A DNA stretch of 50,869 nt from Pseudobdellovibrionaceae bacterium (GTDB lineage: Bacteria > Bdellovibrionota > Bdellovibrionia > Bdellovibrionales > Bdellovibrionaceae), in contig JABWCN010000032.1 in NCBI GenBank assembly GCA_013359135.1, forward strand, positions 1 to 50,869, written 5' to 3'. The notes beneath the pieces are model-generated. The model saw only the letters and a program-made list of their open reading frames with translations, searched no databases and was not told the DNA's origin. Positions within the stretch are counted from its first letter, which is position 1; every line of letters begins with the position of its first letter. This document shows positions 34,197 to 41,797 of the stretch, piece after piece. The position numbers and the translations under genes are program-made.

Positions 34197-35020
34197 AATT
34201 AGGCTGTACAAGTAAAAGTAGCCATCTATTTCCGACTTTACAAGGATTATCTGAATATTTAAGAAGTAAAGATGTAGATATGCCATTTGATATGGTTACT
34301 CTTTCAAAAGACAGTGATATTTTAGCTTTAAAAAAATTGGGATATAGTTACATTCGAATGGATGAAACTGAAGCTGAAAAAATAGCAAGTAAAATAAAAA
34401 TTCTTCCTGAGAATGTTAGATTCTCTGGAATTTTTGATTGTCTAATTTTAGAAAATAATCAACTACTACCGCGTCTTTTTTATTTTGATTATTTAAGAAA
34501 GTTTTTTGTTCAAAAATTTAAAAATCATAAGATCAATGAAGCTGCGGTATTGTTAACTAATGACGTCGAACTGAAAGGTTTTGTTACATTTGCTTTAAGC
34601 TTAGGTCATAAGAAAATAATTATAGTTAATCAAGAGGGCTCAGTAAAAAATGATGTTGAACTTAGAAGCTTCAATATGGGTATGGAGTTAGAAGTTATAA
34701 AAATTGAAGATGTGACACAGATTAATATTGGCACGAGCTTGATGATTAACACATATGATTTAAAAAAATATCCCAGTTTATTAACTGATTTGGCTTATTT
34801 TAATTTTATGACCAAACAAGGAATTGTTATTGAGTTGGAGTCTAGATCGCCAGTTAACCCTCTTCTTTTTGAAGCAGAGAAAGCTGGACTTAGATCCATG
34901 GGACGTCGTGAGTTTATTTCTTACTATGAATTTCAAAATGCATTAAAGTTAGGATTCGTGTCTATTTTGGAACGAGACCATTTTTTAAGTAATTATAATG
35001 AAATCATGACTATTGACTAG
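34193..35020 (+). CDS. Protein of unknown function, possibly shikimate-dehydrogenase-like (AroE fold)
   Basis: A 275-residue soluble protein, translated from a GTG that overlaps the ribF stop by four bases, with AAGGAA upstream. It lacks a signal peptide. The middle (about 118-150, NEAAVLLTNDVELKGFVTFALSLGHKKIIIVNQ) reads like a Rossmann beta-alpha-beta. The C-terminal SPVNPLLFEAEKAGL with a following EF segment resembles the AroE 'TPLL..A...G' end. The canonical AroE N-terminal motif (NVT.P.K) is not seen, and the glycine-rich nucleotide loop is weak. A catalytic shikimate dehydrogenase is therefore doubtful. It may be a diverged relative. It lies between ribF and pilB with a 36-bp gap to pilB. 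Confidence 0.6.
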   Translation: MKLGCTSKSSHLFPTLQGLSEYLRSKDVDMPFDMVTLSKDSDILALKKLGYSYIRMDETEAEKIASKIKILPENVRFSGIFDCLILENNQLLPRLFYFDYLRKFFVQKFKNHKINEAAVLLTNDVELKGFVTFALSLGHKKIIIVNQEGSVKNDVELRSFNMGMELEVIKIEDVTQINIGTSLMINTYDLKKYPSLLTDLAYFNFMTKQGIVIELESRSPVNPLLFEAEKAGLRSMGRREFISYYEFQNALKLGFVSILERDHFLSNYNEIMTID

Positions 35021-35056
35021 TAACAATCTTTGCCCATTCTTTTACAATGAAAAGCT

Positions 35057-36787
35057 ATGAGTGAAATTAAGAGTTGGGATAAAAAAACGTGTGATATTCT
35101 TTATAAACAGGGGTTGATAAAACCTGAGCAATATGAACGGGCTCTTGAAGAGAAAAAAAAATCTCAATACTCACTCACTCAGATCTTAGTAAATATGGGT
35201 TTGATACAAGAAAATCAGATACAGCAGGCTCTTGAAAAATTCTATCAAGTCCAAGGAATTAACTTAAACCAGTTTCAAATTGATTCTAGTGTTATTGAAC
35301 TCATTCCCAAGGAAATTTGCAATAAACACAATATTATACCTATTCAAAAAATGTTGGATAATCAGAATAAGCTATCAACCCTTGTTGTTGCTTTTACTGA
35401 TCCGACACAATTATTAGTCAGAGAAGACATAAGGATCATTACTAAGGCCAAAGTTATTCAACCCATTTTATCTAACCCAATTGCTATCAGCCAATCTCTT
35501 GAAAAATATTATGGTGTTAGTGTTGAAAAAGTTTTAGATAATTTGGAAGCTGAAGATGATATAGATGTCGGAGTTAGTGACGAAAAAAAAGTCGAGACAA
35601 TAGATAATATTACAGACAAAGATTCACCTGTTGTTAAGTTTGTTAATGCGATACTTAATGAAGCTATGAAGAAAAAAGCAAGTGATATTCATTTCGAGCC
35701 CTATGAAAAAAATTATCGAGTAAGATACCGTATTGACGGTATCTTGCTTGAAGCAAAAGCACCACCAAGAGATTGGGCGCCATCGATAGCTGCTAGAATA
35801 AAAATTCTATCCAAGCTTGATATTGCTGAAAGACGGCGCCCTCAAGATGGTCGTCTTAAGGTAAGAACTAAAGAAGTAGATATGGATTTTCGTGTAAGCA
35901 TGATGCCCACACTTTGGGGAGAGAAGGTCGTATTAAGGTTACTCGATAAGTCAAATTTACAATTAGATATGACAAAGTTAGGTTTCGAAGAGGATGATTT
36001 AAAACTTTTTAAGTCGTGTATTAATCTACCCCAGGGGATGGTTCTTATAACTGGTCCAACAGGATCCGGAAAAACGACAACGATTTATTCTGCATTAGCT
36101 GAATTGAACAAGACTGACATTAATATTTCCACTGCGGAAGACCCGGTGGAGTTTAATTTAGAAGGAATTAATCAAGTTCAAATGAATCCTGATATTGATC
36201 TTAATTTTTCATCAGCACTGAGAACTTTTTTGCGGCAAGATCCTGATGTCATTATGGTGGGAGAGATCAGGGACTTGGAGACCGCAGAAATCTCATTTAA
36301 AGCTGCATCGACTGGCCATCTTGTTGTTTCAACCTTACATACAAATGATTCTGCATCCACCATAATTAGACTTACAGAAATAGGAATTCAGGCTTACGTT
36401 TTAACCTCGACAATCAATTTGATTGTGGCGCAGCGGCTTGTTGGAAAAATTTGTGAAAACTGCAAAGCGCCAGTCGAAGTAACTCCGCAAGTTCTTATGA
36501 ATTTAGGTGTCCCTCAAAATGAAGTGTTAGAATACAAAGTCTTTAAAGGTAAAGGTTGTAACAATTGTAATAATACTGGAATTAAGGGGCGTTTAGCAAT
36601 TTATGAACTCTTACCTATGACTGAAAAAATTAAGGATGCCATTCTAAAAGGAGCCAATCAGTCTCAGATAAGATATCTAGCCAGAGAATTAGGACTAAGA
36701 ACTCTAAGAAGAAGTGCTTTACTAAAGTTAAAGAGAGGTCTTTGTTCTATAGAGGAAGTGATTAACTCTTCAATAAAGGACATATAA
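35057..36787 (+). CDS. pilB: Type IV pilus assembly ATPase PilB
   Basis: PilB is the hexameric ATPase that drives pilus extension. The 576 residues contain an N-terminal MshEN/GspE_N domain (about 1-155, with ILVNMGLIQENQIQQALE) and a GspE core. Walker A GPTGSGKT is at 333-340. The Asp box is EDPVE, Walker B is DPDVIMVGEIRD and the His box is GHLVVSTLHTND. The tetracysteine zinc site has C466/C469 (CENC) and C501/C504 (CNNC). All catalytic motifs are intact, in contrast to the next gene. It starts the pilB-pilT-like-pilC-pilS-pilR block, and its stop overlaps the next ATG by one base. Confidence 0.97.
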   Translation: MSEIKSWDKKTCDILYKQGLIKPEQYERALEEKKKSQYSLTQILVNMGLIQENQIQQALEKFYQVQGINLNQFQIDSSVIELIPKEICNKHNIIPIQKMLDNQNKLSTLVVAFTDPTQLLVREDIRIITKAKVIQPILSNPIAISQSLEKYYGVSVEKVLDNLEAEDDIDVGVSDEKKVETIDNITDKDSPVVKFVNAILNEAMKKKASDIHFEPYEKNYRVRYRIDGILLEAKAPPRDWAPSIAARIKILSKLDIAERRRPQDGRLKVRTKEVDMDFRVSMMPTLWGEKVVLRLLDKSNLQLDMTKLGFEEDDLKLFKSCINLPQGMVLITGPTGSGKTTTIYSALAELNKTDINISTAEDPVEFNLEGINQVQMNPDIDLNFSSALRTFLRQDPDVIMVGEIRDLETAEISFKAASTGHLVVSTLHTNDSASTIIRLTEIGIQAYVLTSTINLIVAQRLVGKICENCKAPVEVTPQVLMNLGVPQNEVLEYKVFKGKGCNNCNNTGIKGRLAIYELLPMTEKIKDAILKGANQSQIRYLARELGLRTLRRSALLKLKRGLCSIEEVINSSIKDI

Positions 36788-37533
36788 TGAAATCTACAAA
36801 CATAGAAACTGTTAATGTTCCATTGGTGTTACTAGAGTGTTTAAAAAGGACTAATGGTATTATTCTGTTTGCAGGTAATCGATATTCCGGTTTTGAAAAA
36901 ACATTCAAAGTCATTTCAGAAAATTTAAAACAAATTAAAACGCAAAGTCTTGGTACTATAGTTTTAAAAGATAATATAGGGTATAAAGATTTATTCTGGA
37001 ATCCTATTTCTTATGATGATCTAATTTTAAAACCACTGAGTGAAACTACCAAAAATTCTGACTGTTTCATTTTTGAGAATATTTCAAAGAAAGAAGAGTT
37101 TGAGGCTGCACTTGAAATGGCTGAAGATGGAAGACTTGTATTTGTACATATTTCAACTTCGACCATTAGTAGTGCATTACATAGAATTTTTAGTTTGTTT
37201 TTAGTTCAGCAAAGAGAACACCTACTATGGAGGTTTTTAAATGAAAGTTTTTTATTTTACTCTCAAGTTGAAATTGAAGAAGAAACAAAAAATCCAGTTT
37301 TAGCAGGAGAAATTGTCTTAATGACTCCAGAATTAAAAAAAATTATCCTTGAAAAAGGAATTGATCAGTTAGAGGAAAAAATGAGAAATTCAAGTGAAGA
37401 TTCAGGAGTAGTTACTCTGAATCATAGTTTGTTACAATTGTTAATCCGTAGAAAAATTTCAGTTCAAAAAGCTTTTGAAATTTCAAAAGATCCAGGAGAC
37501 TTAGATTTACTCTTAAAAAAGGTAGGTATTTAG
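36787..37533 (+). CDS. Degenerate PilT-like protein, probable pseudo-ATPase
   Basis: A 248-residue protein that aligns by eye with the C-terminal ATPase half of PilT but has lost key residues. At the P-loop PilT reads GPTGSGKS; here residues 30-37 read GNRYSGFE, so the lysine is Phe36. The Walker B region has FENISKKEEFEAAL in place of VGEMRDLETIRLAL: Glu kept, Arg-Asp lost. GRLVFVHISTSTISSALHRI replaces GHLVFATLHTNSAAKTIDRI, so both His-box histidines have changed. The C-terminal region (AGEIVLMTPELKKIILEKG, then LNHSLLQLLIRRKISVQKAF) still matches PilT well. The N-terminal PAS-like half is missing. The frame is fully open, with AAAGGA before the ATG, so it seems to be a maintained gene rather than debris. 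Confidence 0.78.
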   Translation: MKSTNIETVNVPLVLLECLKRTNGIILFAGNRYSGFEKTFKVISENLKQIKTQSLGTIVLKDNIGYKDLFWNPISYDDLILKPLSETTKNSDCFIFENISKKEEFEAALEMAEDGRLVFVHISTSTISSALHRIFSLFLVQQREHLLWRFLNESFLFYSQVEIEEETKNPVLAGEIVLMTPELKKIILEKGIDQLEEKMRNSSEDSGVVTLNHSLLQLLIRRKISVQKAFEISKDPGDLDLLLKKVGI

Positions 37534-38751
37534 ATGGCTAAATTTAGTTACCAGGCTAAAAATCTAAATGGACAAATGATTACTGGCGATATGGATGGTT
37601 TGAACGAAGTCGAAGTTAGAACGAAATTGCGACAAATGAATATGAATGTTGTGTCAGTAGTCGCCAAACCAGGTCATGGTAAAAGTCTTTCTCAAATGTT
37701 GACGAGAGGCCCTAAAGTTAAAATTAAAGACTTGCAGATATTTACTAGACAATTTGCAACTCTAATTAACGCAGGAATTCCGGTGGTTGACGCACTTAAA
37801 GTTCTTTCAGAGGGGCAAAGACCAGGTGTTTTAAAAGATGCAGTAGGTAGAGTAAAAAATAGTATAGAATCTGGGAAAAAATTATCTGATTCTATGGCGC
37901 AAAACCCTAATGTTTTTGATAAATTATATTCTAATATGATTCACGCCGGTGAAGAAGCTGGTATTCTAGATAGTATTTTGGCAAGACTTGCAACTTATAT
38001 GGAGAAGAATGAAAAAATCAAAGCTCAAGTTAAAGGAGCTATGGTTTATCCTGCAGTAATAGTTGTAGTTGCTATTTTTGTTATAGCTGCCATTCTGATA
38101 TTTATCATTCCAAAGTTTCAAGACTTTTTTCGATCTGCTGGAAAAGAGCCACCAGCTTTAACATCACTTGTCGTTGGCCTTTCTGATAGTATGATAAAGT
38201 ATTGGTATTTGGTTTTACTGGTGCTAATTGGTGGTCCCTATTTTTTAAAACAATGGATTGACACGCCAGCGGGAAAAATAGCATTTGAAGCTTTTATTTT
38301 TAGAGCGCCACTATTTGGTGAATTAGTTAGAAAAGGGGCCATTGCAAGAGTAACCAGAACTCTTTCAACTCTATTATCTTCTGGTGTTGGTTTGATAGAC
38401 GCGATTGATATAGCTGCTAAAACTGCAGGTAATATTGTGGTGGAGCGATCGTTACAGAAATGTAAGGACTCTGTGATTCAAGGTAAACCGTTTGCTAATC
38501 CGTTGGCAAAAGATAAGGTTTTTCCAGATATGGTTGTTCAGATGATCAGTGTAGGTGAACAATCTGGAACTTTAGATAATATGCTGTCGAAGATTGCTGA
38601 TTTCTATGATGACGAGGTGGAAACTTCTGTTAAAGCCTTGAGCTCTTTAGTAGAACCATTATTAATGGTAATTTTAGGGGGAGTGATCGCAGTTCTGGTA
38701 GTTGCTATGTATTTACCAATATTTTCGATGGCAGGTAATGTTGGAGGCTAA
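37534..38751 (+). CDS. pilC: Type IV pilus inner-membrane platform protein PilC
   Basis: PilC/GspF is the inner-membrane platform protein that links the extension and retraction ATPases to the pilin. The 405 residues have two repeated GspF domains (about 70-195 and 275-395) and three membrane helices (about 170-192, 222-242 and 375-398). Landmarks are FTRQFATLINAGIPVVDAL, MIHAGEEAGILDSIL, then the second copy RTLSTLLSSGVGLIDAI and MISVGEQSGTLDNML. The start codon directly abuts the pilT-like stop, and the end overlaps pilS by 14 bp. Confidence 0.96.
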   Translation: MAKFSYQAKNLNGQMITGDMDGLNEVEVRTKLRQMNMNVVSVVAKPGHGKSLSQMLTRGPKVKIKDLQIFTRQFATLINAGIPVVDALKVLSEGQRPGVLKDAVGRVKNSIESGKKLSDSMAQNPNVFDKLYSNMIHAGEEAGILDSILARLATYMEKNEKIKAQVKGAMVYPAVIVVVAIFVIAAILIFIIPKFQDFFRSAGKEPPALTSLVVGLSDSMIKYWYLVLLVLIGGPYFLKQWIDTPAGKIAFEAFIFRAPLFGELVRKGAIARVTRTLSTLLSSGVGLIDAIDIAAKTAGNIVVERSLQKCKDSVIQGKPFANPLAKDKVFPDMVVQMISVGEQSGTLDNMLSKIADFYDDEVETSVKALSSLVEPLLMVILGGVIAVLVVAMYLPIFSMAGNVGG

Positions 38752-40327
38752 TATTTCTTTAGATAACAGCAAAACTAAGTGGAGGGTAGAAAGTCTAAGA
38801 GTATTTCTCTATGTTATTTGCTTATTAGTTTTAGTTGTTTTCTATAACATGCAAAATCCATTTATTTCTTGGGTTATCCTGGGGCCTTCATTTTTAGCTC
38901 TGGGAGTTGGGTTTTTGCTGCATTTATGTTTATTTTTAAAACTAGACGATTGGAAAGAAGATTCAATTTTTTTGTTCATAAGTTTTGTTATAGATTCTTT
39001 GTTGTTATCTTATTTTATTTATAAATCTGGAACTTATCAGAGTCTTTTTGTTATTTTTCATTTGCTTAACATTATTTTAGCAAGCTTTCTATTTAAAGGA
39101 GCTGGTTCTTTAGCTATTGCATTGGTAACAAGTATTACATTTAGTTTGTCTCAGATGATGGCTCCGGACTATAAAAGTTTGTCTTTTTTACTTGTCTTAG
39201 CTATAAATAATTTATCTTTTTTTGGGGTCGCAGGCCTAGCAGGTTATCTTAGTGAAAGATTGTTTAATGCTGAAAAAGAAGTGGTTTCAAAAGATGAAAA
39301 GTTGAAATCCTTAGAGGATTTGTACGAGTTAATTATTGATAAATCTCCAGTAGGTTTGGTGACTTTTGATAGTTCATCGCGTGTAGTTCAGATGAACTTT
39401 AAAGCTTTTTCTTTTTTCCCTTTAGTAAAAACTGAAGATAAAATTTTAGATTTTTTTCCAGCAATAAAGGATTTATGGTCTGATATTGAAAAGTTAGAAA
39501 TGCCAGAAGAATTACTAAAAGAAGTTGCTGTCAAAAAAGAAGAAGATCTGCAAATCCTGAAATTAAGAGTTACTCGAATATCTAAGAGTAATAACTTATT
39601 CCTTTTGTTGATAGAAGACCTGACTCAATATAAAAAAATGGAATACAGCTTAAAACAGAATGAAAAGTTAGCGGCTGTAGGTGGGTTAGCAGCTGGCGTA
39701 GCTCATGAGATAAGAAATCCTTTAGCTGGAATTAGTGGAAGTATTGAACTGCTCTCCCAAACGACTCAAAATGAAGATGACAAGAAATTGATGAAAATTA
39801 TTCTTAGAGAAATCGATCGATTGAATAATTTAATTACAGAATTTTTAGATTTCTCTAGACCTGAAAAGCCACCTGTAGATCCATGTGATTTGGTTTTTTG
39901 TTTAAAAGAAGTTATTGAGAATGTGAAAGCTAACAGTAAGCTTAATCAGAATGTGGTTCTTGATGTTGATTTTCCAGAGAAAGCTCTAATAAAAGGATAT
40001 AGTGATAAACTAAAGCAAGCATTCTTAAATATTGTTATAAATGCGTTTCAAGCGATGGCATCGAAGGAAAAAGGACAATTAAAAGTAAGTATTGTTAGGA
40101 ATCAAAATCGGTGGAAAGTAGTTATAAAGGATAGTGGAGATGGCATGAAAGAAGAAACTTTAAAGAGATTGTTTGAGCCATTTTATACGACAAAGTCAAA
40201 AGGTACAGGTCTAGGTCTAGCAGTGACACATAAAATATTAGAAGCACACCAGGCGCTAATTTTTGTTAAAAGTGAACTAGGTCAAGGGACAGAATTCGAA
40301 TTTGAATTCCCTTGCTTTGATGCCTAG
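38738..40327 (+). CDS. pilS: PilS-like membrane sensor histidine kinase
   Basis: A 529-residue sensor kinase, the probable cognate of PilR, which controls pilin transcription with sigma54. The N-terminal 180 residues hold about six membrane helices without a large external domain, as in PilS. A PAS domain follows (about 200-300, SPVGLVTFDSSSRVVQMNF). The kinase core has AAGVAHEIRNPLAG with H323, N-box IVINAFQAM, DSGDGM and GTGLGLAVTHKI. The longer open frame begins inside pilC at 38702. I prefer the ATG at 38738, preceded by GGCAGG, which leaves a 14-bp overlap with pilC. In PilS of Pseudomonas the membrane domain senses pilin levels; that would be the model here. Confidence 0.9.
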   Translation: MLEANISLDNSKTKWRVESLRVFLYVICLLVLVVFYNMQNPFISWVILGPSFLALGVGFLLHLCLFLKLDDWKEDSIFLFISFVIDSLLLSYFIYKSGTYQSLFVIFHLLNIILASFLFKGAGSLAIALVTSITFSLSQMMAPDYKSLSFLLVLAINNLSFFGVAGLAGYLSERLFNAEKEVVSKDEKLKSLEDLYELIIDKSPVGLVTFDSSSRVVQMNFKAFSFFPLVKTEDKILDFFPAIKDLWSDIEKLEMPEELLKEVAVKKEEDLQILKLRVTRISKSNNLFLLLIEDLTQYKKMEYSLKQNEKLAAVGGLAAGVAHEIRNPLAGISGSIELLSQTTQNEDDKKLMKIILREIDRLNNLITEFLDFSRPEKPPVDPCDLVFCLKEVIENVKANSKLNQNVVLDVDFPEKALIKGYSDKLKQAFLNIVINAFQAMASKEKGQLKVSIVRNQNRWKVVIKDSGDGMKEETLKRLFEPFYTTKSKGTGLGLAVTHKILEAHQALIFVKSELGQGTEFEFEFPCFDA

Positions 40328-40362
40328 TTATCGACAAAATAGACATAAGGGGAATTTTATAT

Positions 40363-41769
40363 ATGAAGGCAAAGATTTTAGTTGTTGATGATGAAGAGTC
40401 CATAAGAGAGTTTCTTGAAATTATGCTGAAAAAAGAAGGTTACGAAGTGACCCTAGCAGAGGATGGCTCTAAAGCTAAAGATATTTTGCAAAAAAAATCA
40501 TTTGATATGATTATTTCTGATTTGCAAATGCCTAATATGACTGGGATTGATCTTCTTAAGTATGTAAGACAAAATTATCCAGAGATCTTATTCATGATGA
40601 TCACTGCCTTTGGTACTACAGAAACTGCCGTAGAGGCAATGAAAATGGGAGCCTATGATTATCTGACTAAACCGTTTAAAATTGACGAAGTCAGAATCAA
40701 TATTGCTAATGCTTTAAAATCAAAAAATTTAGAGTTTGAAAATAGAAGTTTGAAAAAGGAACTAGGCAAGGAGTTTTCTTTTCAGAATGTAATTGGTAAT
40801 TCTCCAGCTATGCATCACGTATTTGACTTAATTAAGAGAGTTTCTCAAGCTCCAACTAATATCTTAATTACAGGAGAGTCTGGAACTGGTAAAGAAGTTA
40901 TCGCAAAAGCGATTCATTACAATGGCCCACTTAAAGATAGGCCTTTCGTGACTATAAATTGTGGTGCTATTCCAGAAAATCTTATGGAATCTGAAATGTT
41001 TGGTCACAAAAAAGGTTCTTTCACCGGAGCAGTTGTTGATAAACCGGGTCTTTTTGAAGTTGCAGATGGTGGAACTTTATTTCTAGATGAGGTGGGAGAG
41101 TTGCCTCTTTCTATTCAGGTAAAACTTTTAAGAGCTCTACAAGAAAGAATTATACGACGAGTAGGAGCTACTGAAGATACTAAGGTAGAGGTAAGGATTA
41201 TTGCAGCTACAAACAGAAATTTAGAAGATATGGTGCAAAAAGGAACTTTCAGACAAGATTTGTACTATCGTTTGAATGTGATTCATATTAAAACTCCACC
41301 ACTAAGAGATCGTAAAGAAGATATTCCTATATTAGCCCATCATTTTTTGAAGAAGTATAATGACAAACTAAATAAAAGTGTAAATTCTGTTAGCGATGAA
41401 GCTATGGAAATACTTAAAAAATATGATTATCCAGGTAACGTTAGGGAGCTTGAGAATTTGATGGAAAGAACTGTAGCTCTGGAGGCAGGAGCAACTGTAT
41501 TGCCGGAAAGTTTACCTCCCTTAGTGATGACTAGCTCTGGCAAGAAAATGGCTTCGACAAGTGATATTCAGATGACTGATGAGGGTGTTGAGTTAGACAA
41601 AGTTATTGGTCAAATTGAAAAAGAGATTATTATCAAAGCGATTCATCAAGCAGGTGGTGTTAAAAAAAGAGCTGCTAAGTTGCTAAAAATTACTTTTCGA
41701 TCGATGAGATATCGTATTGAAAAGTATAATTTAGGTACAGTTAACGATGATGAGTTAGCTGATGACTAA
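40363..41769 (+). CDS. pilR: PilR-like sigma54-dependent response regulator
   Basis: A 468-residue NtrC-class regulator. The receiver domain (1-120) carries the phospho-Asp near residue 51 in DMIISDLQMPNMTG. The AAA+ domain has Walker A GESGTGKE, the sigma54-contact loop as GSFTGA (Ser instead of the usual Ala, still functional in PilR/ZraR-type proteins), LFLDEVGEL and RLNVIHIKTPPLRDR. A Fis-type HTH is at the end (KKRAAKLLKITFRSMRYRIEK). AAGGGGA precedes the ATG. It is 35 bp after pilS and completes the pilus block. No pilA is in the window, so the main target promoter lies elsewhere. Confidence 0.93.
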   Translation: MKAKILVVDDEESIREFLEIMLKKEGYEVTLAEDGSKAKDILQKKSFDMIISDLQMPNMTGIDLLKYVRQNYPEILFMMITAFGTTETAVEAMKMGAYDYLTKPFKIDEVRINIANALKSKNLEFENRSLKKELGKEFSFQNVIGNSPAMHHVFDLIKRVSQAPTNILITGESGTGKEVIAKAIHYNGPLKDRPFVTINCGAIPENLMESEMFGHKKGSFTGAVVDKPGLFEVADGGTLFLDEVGELPLSIQVKLLRALQERIIRRVGATEDTKVEVRIIAATNRNLEDMVQKGTFRQDLYYRLNVIHIKTPPLRDRKEDIPILAHHFLKKYNDKLNKSVNSVSDEAMEILKKYDYPGNVRELENLMERTVALEAGATVLPESLPPLVMTSSGKKMASTSDIQMTDEGVELDKVIGQIEKEIIIKAIHQAGGVKKRAAKLLKITFRSMRYRIEKYNLGTVNDDELADD

Positions 41770-41797
41770 CTCTTTTTTTTGATGTTTTCTACTAAAA

